9,014 bases of DNA from an uncultured Clostridia bacterium (lineage in GTDB: Bacteria > Bacillota > Clostridia > Oscillospirales > Oscillospiraceae), in contig CALCRH010000019.1 in assembly GCA_937894515.1 (NCBI GenBank), positions 1-9,014 on the forward strand. The letters run 5' to 3'. Below the pieces are notes generated by a model that had not been told where the DNA came from, did not search any database, and was given only the letters and a program-made list of their open reading frames with translations. This document shows positions 1 through 5,358 of this stretch, piece by piece (positions within the stretch are counted from its first letter, which is position 1; each line of letters begins with the position of its first letter). The position numbers and the translations under genes are program-made.

Positions 1-1
1 C

Positions 2-160
2 GGCGAGAACAGCGCACAGGCTGCGCCTGCCGCTGTGCCGACACCTGTTACAGCGCCTCCGGAATTTACGGAAATGCCGGGATATGGCGATGGCAACCCC
101 TTTGAAGGGAACCATAGGCAGGCCAGATTCGACGAGGACGACGGCGAGCTGCCGTTTTAA
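2..160 (+). CDS. ssb: Single-stranded DNA-binding protein (SSB), C-terminal fragment
   Basis: Open from the left edge, with codons starting at base 2 and a TAA stop at 158-160. The 52 visible residues are an Ala/Pro/Thr-rich disordered tail followed by a Gly/Asn stretch and an acidic tip ending DEDDGELPF. Bacterial and phage SSBs end in such an acidic tip (DDDIPF in E. coli, DDLPF-type in Firmicutes). It docks partner proteins of replication and recombination, while the missing N-terminal OB fold would bind single-stranded DNA. The next gene starts 15 nt downstream and is a replication protein, which fits. The OB fold cannot be checked because it lies outside the window. Confidence 0.88.
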   Translation, partial: GENSAQAAPAAVPTPVTAPPEFTEMPGYGDGNPFEGNHRQARFDEDDGELPF

Positions 161-175
161 AGCAGGAGGATTAAT

Positions 176-901
176 ATGGCTGAAGGTTACACCAGTGTTC
201 CTCATCAATACCTGGAGGAAATGGAAATGCTTAATGATGCTGAGTTTGGGCGTCTCATGCGGCACTTGCTGATATATTCAGCAACCGGAGAGATCACCTC
301 GCTCAGCGGACCTGAGCGTTTCTTTTCCAACCGGGTAAGACTGCAGGAAGACATGAGTGCTAGGTCTTACGCTGAGAAAGCAAAAGCGAGATCAGAAGCC
401 GCAAAAAAAGCCGCTGCTGCACGCTGGGAACCATGCGAACGCATAGAAAAAGATGCGAACGCATGCGAACGCATAAATCGCAATGCGAATTATGCCATAA
501 AGGAAAGTAAAGTAAAGGAAAGTAAAGTAAAGAATATCAACCCCCCTATATCCCCCCTTAGGGAGGATGCGAACGCAAAAGCGAAGAAAAAGCCGGTGGA
601 TCCCTTTGCGGCTTTCGCGGGAGAGGACAAGGTCCTTGCTGATACTCTCAAAGCATTTGAGGACATGCGCAAGAAGATAAAGAAGCCCATGACAGAGAGA
701 GCCAAAGAGCTGCTGATCATGGAGCTGAAGAAAAACTATAACAGCTCTGAATGGATCGCGGTACTGGAGCAGAGCATAGTCAATTGCTGGCAGGGAATAT
801 TCCCGCTGAAGAAAAACAATCTGCAGCAGCAGACCAGGCAGAACGCCAGCACGCAGTCTGCAATGCAGGAAAACATTAAAAAATTCATGGAGGAATTCTG
901 A
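176..901 (+). CDS. Phage replication protein, DUF6291-like N-terminus (putative replisome organizer / helicase loader)
   Basis: 241 aa; ATG preceded by AGGAGG at 164-169, 6 nt upstream. Residues 1-65 resemble the DUF6291 domain of Firmicutes phage replication proteins: a helical region with the pattern F/L..L.H.L.YSATGE, then FFSNRV. Residues 66-150 are a low-complexity, Ala/Lys-rich linker with a doubled KESKV and a PPISPL stretch. Residues about 150-220 form a helical C-terminal domain ending WQGIFPLKK, similar to the C-terminal module of phage DnaD/replisome-organizer-like proteins, where a W-x-G-aromatic-P ending is common. It probably recruits the host helicase to the phage origin. It sits between SSB and dUTPase. 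The linker DNA carries phased repeats (433-577) that may be the origin it binds. The general replication role is fairly sure; the exact mechanism is inferred. Confidence 0.75.
   Translation: MAEGYTSVPHQYLEEMEMLNDAEFGRLMRHLLIYSATGEITSLSGPERFFSNRVRLQEDMSARSYAEKAKARSEAAKKAAAARWEPCERIEKDANACERINRNANYAIKESKVKESKVKNINPPISPLREDANAKAKKKPVDPFAAFAGEDKVLADTLKAFEDMRKKIKKPMTERAKELLIMELKKNYNSSEWIAVLEQSIVNCWQGIFPLKKNNLQQQTRQNASTQSAMQENIKKFMEEF
433..577 (+). repeat. Iteron-like repeats ATGCGAACGCAT inside the replication gene (candidate origin)
   Basis: The 12-base word ATGCGAACGCAT occurs exactly at 433-444, 453-464 and 463-474. A degenerate copy (ATGCGAATTAT) is at 483-493 and an 11-base copy at 567-577. 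The word is an interrupted palindrome with ATGCG and CGCAT arms around AA. The first four copies start at 433, 453, 463 and 483, so they are spaced 20, 10 and 20 bases apart, on the same face of the helix. Copies fall in two reading frames, coding CERI in one and DANA in the other, so the repetition is of DNA rather than peptide. Lambda O and several Firmicutes phage initiators carry their origin within the initiator gene. The origin role here is inference. Confidence 0.6.
499..528 (+). repeat. Two tandem perfect 15-bp A/G-rich repeats
   Basis: The unit AAAGGAAAGTAAAGT is present twice back to back, coding KESKV twice within the replication protein. It is followed by an AT-containing stretch and then a C-rich stretch (541-558) in which CCCCCCTATA and TCCCCCCTTA alternate. 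The A-rich, strand-asymmetric tract lies directly after the iteron-like cluster, so it could be the unwinding element of an origin. It may also simply reflect a Lys-rich linker, since KESKV repeats recur in phage proteins of this kind. Confidence 0.6.
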
Positions 902-905
902 ACCT

Positions 906-1322
906 ATGGAAATCAAGATAGTCAAGCTTTACGAGGGCGCACGCATTCCGGAGCGTGCCCACCCAACAGACGCCGCATATGATCTCTACGCTGCCAAAAA
1001 TGAGGTGGTAAAGCCATACTGCCAGGCAAAGGTCCCAACCGGCATTGCAATGCAGATTCCCCAGGGATGGTACGGAGATATCAGACCGCGCAGCTCCATG
1101 TTCAGCAAGGGCTATGACGTATCCGGCGTGATCGACTCCGGCTACAGAGGCGAGATCATGGTTATACTGCAGAACAACAGCGAGAAGCCCTGCTACATCG
1201 CCAAGGGAGAAAGGATCGCACAGATGATCCTGCTGCAGCACGGCAGCGTGGACTTCATTGAGGTAGATGCACTGGACGGCAGCGACAGAGGTACCGGCGG
1301 ATTCGGGAGTACGGGAAAATGA
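906..1322 (+). CDS. dut: dUTP diphosphatase (trimeric dUTPase)
   Basis: 138 aa, the usual length for a trimeric dUTPase, which hydrolyses dUTP to dUMP and pyrophosphate, keeping uracil out of phage DNA and feeding dTTP synthesis. All five family motifs are visible in order: I, DAAYDLYA at 22-29; II, RPRSSM at 60-65; III, VIDSGYRGEI at 75-84, with the catalytic Asp77 and the uracil-pocket Tyr80; IV, KGERIAQMI at 100-108; V, the glycine-rich P-loop-like RGTGGFGSTG at 128-137, with Phe133 expected to stack on the base. The ATG lies 4 nt after the replication gene, with GGAGGA at 889-894 inside that gene's end. The stop overlaps the next ATG by 4 nt. No inserted signalling domain like that of the staphylococcal phage dUTPases is seen. 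Confidence 0.96.
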   Translation: MEIKIVKLYEGARIPERAHPTDAAYDLYAAKNEVVKPYCQAKVPTGIAMQIPQGWYGDIRPRSSMFSKGYDVSGVIDSGYRGEIMVILQNNSEKPCYIAKGERIAQMILLQHGSVDFIEVDALDGSDRGTGGFGSTGK

Positions 1323-1546
1323 GCGCCGGTAAAATACGCTGCTGCCACAAGTGCACTGAGCGGACGATGGGCTGCCATTCACACTGCGGGGCTTATCTTG
1401 CAGCGGCGCATGACCTGGATATGGCGAAGCAGGAAATGCTGCAAGACACCAGGCTCACCAATTATGAGGTGGACAGAGCAAGAAGAGGAGTTAAAGGTAA
1501 CCTGCGCGAAGTGGGCAGGAGAATCGGAAAGAAAGGTAAAAAATGA
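1319..1546 (+). CDS. Small cysteine/histidine-rich phage protein, function unknown
   Basis: 75 aa. The start overlaps the dUTPase stop as ATGA, with only a weak GGGAG at 1305-1309, so translation is probably coupled. Residues 8-27 contain CCHKCTERTMGCHSHCGAYL: a CxxC pair followed about seven residues on by CHxxC, suited to bind one zinc ion. A charged helix follows (about 30-50, with many Glu, Asp and Gln), then a very basic end rich in Arg, Lys and Gly, ending KKGKK. A short zinc knuckle plus a basic tail suggests nucleic-acid contact. Similar CxxC-CHxxC-Y mini-proteins occur in Firmicutes phages, as far as I recall without known function. The gene is credible from its coupling and coding pattern; its role is unassigned. 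Confidence 0.8.
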   Translation: MSAGKIRCCHKCTERTMGCHSHCGAYLAAAHDLDMAKQEMLQDTRLTNYEVDRARRGVKGNLREVGRRIGKKGKK

Positions 1547-1722
1547 GAATGCATAAGATTGGCGAAGAGGTAGTGGTAAAGATCTCTGATAAGGTTGCAA
1601 GCTACACGGCAATCGGCCATGTGGTCTATATCAACTGGAAGCACCGCTGGAAACGCGTCCAGGTGGACTACACCAAGTATGACGGAACACCGGGCTGCTA
1701 CTTTGAATGCTTTAAGTTTTGA
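1543..1722 (+). CDS. Small hypothetical protein (59 aa)
   Basis: 59 aa: MRMHKIGEEVVVKISDKVAS at the N-terminus, ending GCYFECFKF. The ATG overlaps the previous stop as ATGA; AAAGG at 1532-1536 is a modest ribosome site, and an in-frame second ATG (1549) could also serve. The pattern, an N-terminal KIGEEVVVKI strand followed by alternating hydrophobic and basic residues (HVVYINWKHRWKRVQVDY), suggests a small beta-barrel of the SH3/KOW sort. That would fit a role with nucleic acid or with a host complex, but this is inference. The TGA is directly followed by the GGAGG of the Lar-like gene. I do not recognise a named family. Confidence 0.7.
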   Translation: MRMHKIGEEVVVKISDKVASYTAIGHVVYINWKHRWKRVQVDYTKYDGTPGCYFECFKF

Positions 1723-1731
1723 GGAGGAGAC

Positions 1732-1959
1732 ATGATAGAACTGAAACCTTGCCCTTTTTGCGGGGAAAAAGCAAGCGTTGAGAAAATGTCAGCAGCGCTA
1801 ACTGGAAGCGCATTTGTTCAAAATTATAGGTTAGGATGCAAAAAGTGCCAAATTACATTTTGGGGAAATATTGAGTTTGCATTAGATTACAACGGAGAAC
1901 TGATAATTTATAAAAACGGACTTAAAGATGCAGCAGAAAAATGGAACAGGAGGGCGTGA
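1732..1959 (+). CDS. Lar-like restriction alleviation protein (zinc ribbon)
   Basis: 75 aa; ATG preceded by GAGGAGG at 1721-1727. It has the family layout: LKPCPFCGEKA at 4-14 (first knuckle Cys7/Cys10), a second knuckle CKKC at 36-39, and a C-terminal AAEKWNRRA with the characteristic WN at 71-72. Proteins of this type are annotated as Lar family, after the Rac prophage Lar, which modulates the host type I restriction–modification enzyme so that incoming or unmodified DNA is spared. The fold match is strong, but many short zinc-ribbon phage proteins get this label without tests, so the anti-restriction role is only a suggestion. Its position in a block of accessory mini-genes fits a counter-defence or takeover role. 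Confidence 0.78.
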   Translation: MIELKPCPFCGEKASVEKMSAALTGSAFVQNYRLGCKKCQITFWGNIEFALDYNGELIIYKNGLKDAAEKWNRRA

Positions 1960-2109
1960 ATGAAAGAGTGCGAATGGTTATCAGACGATTTCAGCGAGAT
2001 CTGTTGTAATGCGGATTCACCATACGCTGCTGACTTCTGTCCCTTCCATGAATACGAGCGCAAGAAACTGTGCAATATATTTATAGAACCGTTTGAGGTG
2101 GAGACATGA
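1960..2109 (+). CDS. Small cysteine-rich phage protein (49 aa), function unknown
   Basis: 49 aa. The ATG follows the previous stop with no gap (TGA then ATG), with AGGAGGG at 1948-1954. The N-terminus reads CEWLSDDFSEICCNADSPYA and continues to DFCPF. Cysteines at 4, 15, 16, 27 and 38 plus His30 could bind a metal. The C-E-W/Y-L...CCN.DSPY..DFCP arrangement is one I recognise as recurring in unannotated mini-proteins of Firmicutes phages and prophages, but I know of no established function. It ends in TGA overlapping the next ATG (ATGA). Confidence 0.78.
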   Translation: MKECEWLSDDFSEICCNADSPYAADFCPFHEYERKKLCNIFIEPFEVET

Positions 2110-2264
2110 TCAATCTTGTTGATAAAGTTCTCAACACAAAGGTAAACACTGAGGGAGCGCCAAAAGAGCTTGTGCAAGAATATGAGTTAATGGTTGCAAT
2201 TGCACAGGCCATAAGGAACACAACAAAAGACACAACACCAGAGGAGGAGACAAATGAAGTTTAA
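2106..2264 (+). CDS. Small hypothetical protein (52 aa)
   Basis: 52 aa: MINLVDKVLNTKVNTEGAPK at the start, then a helical ELVQEYELMVAIAQAIRNTT and an acidic, Thr-rich tail ending EEETNEV. The start overlaps the previous stop as ATGA, with GAGGTGGAG at 2095-2103 just upstream. The end overlaps the next gene by 11 nt, and its tail codons supply that gene's GAGGAGGAG ribosome site. It is predicted soluble, with no cysteine and no membrane segment. The tidy coupling on both sides supports a real gene, but it is short and without a family I recognise. Confidence 0.6.
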   Translation: MINLVDKVLNTKVNTEGAPKELVQEYELMVAIAQAIRNTTKDTTPEEETNEV

Positions 2265-2862
2265 AATCGGAGACAGAGTAGCCCTGAAAGAGAGCTATTA
2301 TGGGTACAAAAAGGGTGCACAGGGTAAAGTAGTTGATGTGTCGGGCACCTATCTGGGTATTAGGTTTAAAGAGGCATCTCCATTTGCTCATACTTGTTAC
2401 GGGCGTACAGAACCGGATCACGGTCTGTGGGTTAATCCCAAAATGCTTGAAAAGATCGCTGGACCTCAGATTGTAATCTATCAGGACGGGAATACGGTTG
2501 TTGCAAAAAACATAGGGAGCAAAAAAACTGCTGAGGCCAGATGTTCTCCTGAAGATGTATTTGATTTTACTTTTGGTGCAAGGCTTGCGCTGGACAGATT
2601 GCTTGGGACTGAAAAGACAGAAGAAACCCCCAAAAAATTGAACTGTAGATTCGTTGTAGTTGATAAAGATATCTTCGAGGACAGTCTGACCGTAGGGAAA
2701 ATCTATGAAGTCAAAGACGGCAAGTTCAAAAATGATGATGGTAATATTTTCCCATTATTTGAAGACCTCTATATATTCGAGAGGCTGCAAAACTATATGA
2801 CAACAGATTATTCTCACGGCAGTGTGAAAATAATAAAAATCTTTGAGGATGAAGTATGCTGA
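2254..2862 (+). CDS. Phage protein with KOW/SH3-like N-terminus, function unknown
   Basis: 202 aa; ATG after GAGGAGG at 2241-2247. Three parts are visible. Residues 1-70 begin MKFKIGDRVALKESYYGYKK and continue AQGKVVDVSGTYLGIRF, a KOW/SH3-like beta-barrel pattern. Residues 73-117 begin IVIYQDGNTVVAKNIGSKKT and contain CSPEDVFDFTFGARLALDRL, a module I recognise from many unannotated Firmicutes phage proteins. Residues 132-172 begin RFVVVDKDIFEDSLTVGKIY and continue EVKDGKFKNDDGNIFPL, a further beta-rich module. There is no signal peptide or membrane segment. It is the largest gene of the accessory block and is followed with a 7-nt overlap by a 45-codon gene. The domain reading is by pattern, and the role is unknown. 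Confidence 0.8.
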   Translation: MKFKIGDRVALKESYYGYKKGAQGKVVDVSGTYLGIRFKEASPFAHTCYGRTEPDHGLWVNPKMLEKIAGPQIVIYQDGNTVVAKNIGSKKTAEARCSPEDVFDFTFGARLALDRLLGTEKTEETPKKLNCRFVVVDKDIFEDSLTVGKIYEVKDGKFKNDDGNIFPLFEDLYIFERLQNYMTTDYSHGSVKIIKIFEDEVC

Positions 2863-2993
2863 TATCAAGAACAGGATCCGGGGGATGGATCGTTATATTT
2901 GACAGCGACATAAAGAAAGAATTCGGGAATATGAAAGAAATGATTGCCTGGCTGGAGGAGAATGAAGATGCTGCTGATAAACCCTTGCAGTAA
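2856..2993 (+). CDS. Small hypothetical protein (45 aa)
   Basis: 45 aa; ATG overlaps the previous stop by 7 nt, with GAGG at 2845-2848. The sequence MLISRTGSGGWIVIFDSDIK continues to EFGNMKEMIAWLEENEDAAD. It shows a beta hairpin pattern (R-T-G-x-G-G-W-I-V-I-F) followed by a helix (MKEMIAWLEE). This strand-then-helix arrangement, ending in WLEE or similar, is familiar from unannotated phage mini-proteins. It has no cysteine and no membrane segment. Its helix codons (CTGGAGGAG) contain the ribosome site of the next gene. Function unknown. Confidence 0.65.
   Translation: MLISRTGSGGWIVIFDSDIKKEFGNMKEMIAWLEENEDAADKPLQ
2954..2960 (+). promoter_or_regulatory. Ribosome binding site GGAGGAG that decides the 2968 start
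   Basis: GGAGGAG lies inside the preceding gene. The ATG at 2968 is 7 nt away, an ideal spacing. The alternatives are an ATG at 2962 (1 nt away, too close) and a TTG at 2944 (upstream of the site). Confidence 0.75.
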
Positions 2994-3162
2994 ATGCGGA
3001 ACAGACAACCTGGTATTCATGTTTAAACGCAGAGACGGCAAGTACTTCCTTTGCTGCAACAAATGCGGGAAGAAAGGTCCGGCGATGCCGACAGCTGCGG
3101 AGGCCCGGGTGGCCTGGGATAAACAGGAGGAAAGGACTAATGAGAAGCCAGCAGCACGTTAG
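2968..3162 (+). CDS. Small zinc-ribbon protein, Lar-like
   Basis: 64 aa from the ATG at 2968; in-frame ATG 2962 and TTG 2944 exist but are badly placed for the ribosome site. Two knuckles, CSKC at 7-10 and CNKC at 30-33, are separated by a short Phe/Arg-rich hairpin (FMFKRRDGKYFL) and followed by GKKGP, AAEARVAWD and a Lys/Arg-rich tail. The plan C..CG – hairpin – C..CG..GP – A..A..AW resembles Lar-type proteins with the final WN replaced by WD. It is therefore a second, more distant zinc ribbon of the same general kind as the gene at 1732. It overlaps the next gene by 23 nt. A DNA- or host-enzyme-binding role is conceivable but not shown. Confidence 0.75.
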   Translation: MLLINPCSKCGTDNLVFMFKRRDGKYFLCCNKCGKKGPAMPTAAEARVAWDKQEERTNEKPAAR

Positions 3163-3358
3163 CCATAGCGCAAAATGTCCGTTTTATCACAAGCACGACG
3201 CGCAGAGGATCTTCTGTGATGGCGTGGCAGAAAATAGTGCAAGCTCTTCTCAATACTTCGAAGCGGCTGAGAACAAAAGAAAATATATGCGTGAATACTG
3301 CACAAATGACTGCTGGAAACAGTGTGCGCATGCAGCAGGGCTTTTGAAAAAGCCGTAG
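3140..3358 (+). CDS. Small cysteine-rich phage protein (72 aa), function unknown
   Basis: 72 aa; ATG with AGGAGG at 3125-3130. Residues 6-17 read HVSHSAKCPFYH, followed by FCDGV at 25-29, a charged helix (EAAENKRKYMREY) and CTNDCWKQC at 54-62, a CxxxCxxxC array. Cys13, His17 and Cys26 with the later cysteines could bind one or two zinc ions. The layout (KCPFY near the start, IFC.G, then KR.Y....YC...CW..C) is one I recognise in Firmicutes phage genes lying next to the terminase or a late regulator, and a DNA-binding role is plausible. It is the last gene before a strong terminator, whose stem begins directly after the TAG stop. Confidence 0.78.
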   Translation: MRSQQHVSHSAKCPFYHKHDAQRIFCDGVAENSASSSQYFEAAENKRKYMREYCTNDCWKQCAHAAGLLKKP

Positions 3359-3394
3359 CGGGGGGCTCCCAATGGGGCCTCCCGTTTCTTTATT
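3359..3394 (+). terminator. Intrinsic (Rho-independent) terminator
   Basis: An 11-bp stem with two G·U pairs is formed by 3359-3369 and 3374-3384 (CGGGGGGCTCC with GGGGCCTCCCG) around a 4-nt loop CAAT. It is followed by TTTCTTTATT. The stem starts right after the TAG of the 72-aa gene. It closes the replication/accessory transcription unit before the packaging genes. Confidence 0.9.
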
Positions 3395-3410
3395 CTAATT
3401 GCAACAAGCA

Positions 3411-3419
3411 AAGGAGAGG
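3411..3419 (+). promoter_or_regulatory. Ribosome binding site AAGGAGAGG for the terminase small subunit
   Basis: AAGGAGAGG ends 6 nt before the ATG at 3426 and so selects that start. A longer in-frame reading from TTG at 3399 would put the site inside the gene. I see no convincing -35/-10 pair between the terminator and this site. Confidence 0.75.
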
Positions 3420-3425
3420 AGAGCT

Positions 3426-3905
3426 ATGGCTGCCGATTGGGCAAAAATAAAAGCAGAGTATTTGAACGGAGGCATTAGCACGCGAAAACTGGCGGAGAAG
3501 CACGGGGTATCCTACAGCTCTCTGAGACGCAGATGCGAAAAAGAGCACTGGACGCAAGAAGTGCGCGCAGTGAGCGCAAAAGCCAACGCAAAAATCGCGG
3601 AAGCCTGCGCCGCGAAGAAGGCCAAAAAGGCATGCAAAATAGAGGATGCGGCAGAGCTGCTGCTGGAACAGGTGGTCAAGATCGCCGAGGGATCTGAGCT
3701 GTCTACAAAGCAGCTGCGCGAGCTGGCATCAACGCTAAAAGATTTGCGAGAGATCAAGGGCATTAAGACGGATGCTGATCTGCGAGAACAGGAAGCAAGG
3801 ATCAAAAAGCTGGAACGTGAGGCTAACACCGAACAGGAGAACAAGGATATCAGCATAAACATCATGGGCATGAATGTTGAAGAGCTTGGAGAGGTGATCG
3901 GATGA
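3426..3905 (+). CDS. terS: Terminase small subunit
   Basis: 159 aa. Residues 18-37 (STRKLAEKHGVSYSSLRRRC) form a helix-turn-helix, preceded by DWAKIKAEYLNGGI and followed by EKEHW; this is the N-terminal DNA-recognition module of many small terminase subunits. A basic Ala/Lys-rich helix comes next (about 47-70). A helical region at about 75-110 (EDAAELLLEQVVKIAEG, then TKQLRELASTLKDLREIKGI) matches the usual oligomerisation core. A coiled-coil-like charged stretch (DLREQEARIKKLEREANTEQ) precedes a C-terminal hydrophobic tail that would contact the large subunit. TerS binds phage DNA and regulates cutting by TerL. Its TGA overlaps the TerL ATG by 4 nt. Confidence 0.87.
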   Translation: MAADWAKIKAEYLNGGISTRKLAEKHGVSYSSLRRRCEKEHWTQEVRAVSAKANAKIAEACAAKKAKKACKIEDAAELLLEQVVKIAEGSELSTKQLRELASTLKDLREIKGIKTDADLREQEARIKKLEREANTEQENKDISINIMGMNVEELGEVIG

Positions 3906-5356
3906 AAACGCTGACAATGCCGGAGCCCAACCCAAAACAGAAGCTTTTCATGAAGGATAAGCACCGTTATGTTGCATACGGCGGCGCACGAGGCGGCGGA
4001 AAAAGCTTCATCGCTATGTGGATGGCCATATTGTTTGCGCTGACGTTTGCCGGAATACGAATTTGCATTGTGCGAAAGACGCTGGATGAGCTGCGCAACA
4101 ACTACATATACAAGATGAAACCGATTCTGAACGGGATAGCGAAGTACAACAAAAGCGAGAAGATCTTTGTTTTCCCGAACGGAAGCACGATTAAGTTTGA
4201 ATACTGTGCATGCGAGAGTGATCTTGACCACTTCCAGGGCGCTGAGTACGACATCATGTTTATTGATGAGGCTTGCCTGCTGCTGGCAGAGTGGATAGAC
4301 AAGATAGACGCATGCACGCGAGGGGTCCATTTTGACCCGGAGACAGGTATGCCGATACTAAGAAAATTCCCGAACAGAACATATTTTATGCTAAACCCCG
4401 GAGGGCCAAGCCACACATACTTCAAACGGCTGTTTATAGACAGGAAATATGAGGGGGATGAGGTTCCAGAGAACTACAGCTTCATCCAGGCACTTGTTAC
4501 TGATAACAAGGTGCTGATGGAGCAGAACCCGAACTACATGAACACATTGAAAAAACTGCCATCAAAGATTCGCAAGGCATGGCTTGAAGGTGAGTGGGAC
4601 ATCTTTGAGGGACAGTTTTTTGAAGACTTCCGCATAGAACCTGATGTGACGGCGGCGGTGGAACATGGCTGCTACGACTCGCCAGAGGTCCTTAAACGCA
4701 ATGGTCGCTGGTGTCACGTAATAGCGCCGTTTGATCTTAACCAGGGGCCGAGAAGAGCGTGGAAGATTTACCGCTCTTACGATGACGGATACCGAAGGCC
4801 TTTCAGCTGCGCCTGGTGGGCGGTGGACTTTGACGGTGTTATATACCGAATTATGGAATGGTACGGCTGCACCGGGGAGCCGAACGAAGGCACAAAGCTT
4901 ACGCCTGACCAGAAATTTGCGGAGATAGCAAGGATAGAGCGGACGCACCCCTGGCTGGCCGGAAAGCAGATAACCGGAGTGGCTGATCCTGCAATATGGG
5001 ACGGTAGCAAAGGACTATCTGTGGCTGACATTGCAGCAAAGTACAGCGTTTATTTCTCACCGGGGCAGAACGACAGAATACCAGGGTGGTATCAATGCCA
5101 TTACAGGCTGCAGTTTGATGATAATGGATATCCGCGCATGTATGTTTTTGAGAATTGCAAGGATTTTATCCGGACAGTACCACTGCAGATGTATGACGAG
5201 CACAAAGTTGAGGATCTTGATACTTCCCTGGAAGACCACGCCTGCGACGAGTGGCGGTATTTCTGCATGGAGAACCCCGTTGCCCCGCTTGTACCGATTG
5301 AGAAACCGCAAACATTTGCAGATCCTTTAGACCAATTTAAAAAGAGGAGACGTTAA
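3902..5356 (+). CDS. terL: Terminase large subunit (packaging ATPase and nuclease)
   Basis: 484 aa; ATG overlaps the TerS stop, with GGAGAGG at 3888-3894. N-terminal ATPase: Q-motif region PNPKQKLF at 9-16, Walker A GGARGGGKS at 27-35, arginine-containing VRKTLDELRNNY at 57-68, Walker B DIMFIDEA at 117-124 with Asp122/Glu123, and coupling motif MLNPGG at 163-168. C-terminal RNase H-like nuclease: APFDLNQG with Asp278, VDFDG at 308-312, GVADPAIWD at 359-367 with Asp362, and EDHACDEWRY at 444-453, which supply the metal-binding acids. The length is normal and no intein or frameshift is seen. It cuts concatemeric DNA and drives it through the portal with ATP. Confidence 0.96.
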   Translation: MKTLTMPEPNPKQKLFMKDKHRYVAYGGARGGGKSFIAMWMAILFALTFAGIRICIVRKTLDELRNNYIYKMKPILNGIAKYNKSEKIFVFPNGSTIKFEYCACESDLDHFQGAEYDIMFIDEACLLLAEWIDKIDACTRGVHFDPETGMPILRKFPNRTYFMLNPGGPSHTYFKRLFIDRKYEGDEVPENYSFIQALVTDNKVLMEQNPNYMNTLKKLPSKIRKAWLEGEWDIFEGQFFEDFRIEPDVTAAVEHGCYDSPEVLKRNGRWCHVIAPFDLNQGPRRAWKIYRSYDDGYRRPFSCAWWAVDFDGVIYRIMEWYGCTGEPNEGTKLTPDQKFAEIARIERTHPWLAGKQITGVADPAIWDGSKGLSVADIAAKYSVYFSPGQNDRIPGWYQCHYRLQFDDNGYPRMYVFENCKDFIRTVPLQMYDEHKVEDLDTSLEDHACDEWRYFCMENPVAPLVPIEKPQTFADPLDQFKKRRR

Positions 5357-5358
5357 AG

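Noticed and set aside
84..272. 62-codon plus-strand frame bridging SSB and the replication gene
   Set aside because: It overlaps both real genes in another frame and has no ribosome site.
433..474. Possible CRISPR array in the replication gene
   Set aside because: Repeats are only 12 bases, partly overlapping, lack 30-base spacers, and are within a coding region; iterons fit better.
392..925. 177-codon minus-strand frame opposite the replication gene
   Set aside because: It is antisense to a gene with clear domain similarity and ribosome site; its repetitive Phe/Leu/Tyr stretches mirror the A/G-rich linker repeats.
3391..3404. Promoter-like TATTCT and TTGCAA between terminator and TerS
   Set aside because: The order and spacing are wrong for a -35/-10 pair and no partner hexamer is found at 16-18 nt.
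3399..3425. N-terminal extension of TerS from a TTG at 3399
   Set aside because: The best ribosome site (3411-3419) would then lie inside the gene; the ATG at 3426 has ideal spacing.
3512..4330. 272-codon open frame on the minus strand opposite TerS and TerL
   Set aside because: It lies wholly against two well-supported genes, is Leu/Ser/Ala-rich with no recognisable domain, and is explained by codon bias of the plus-strand genes.
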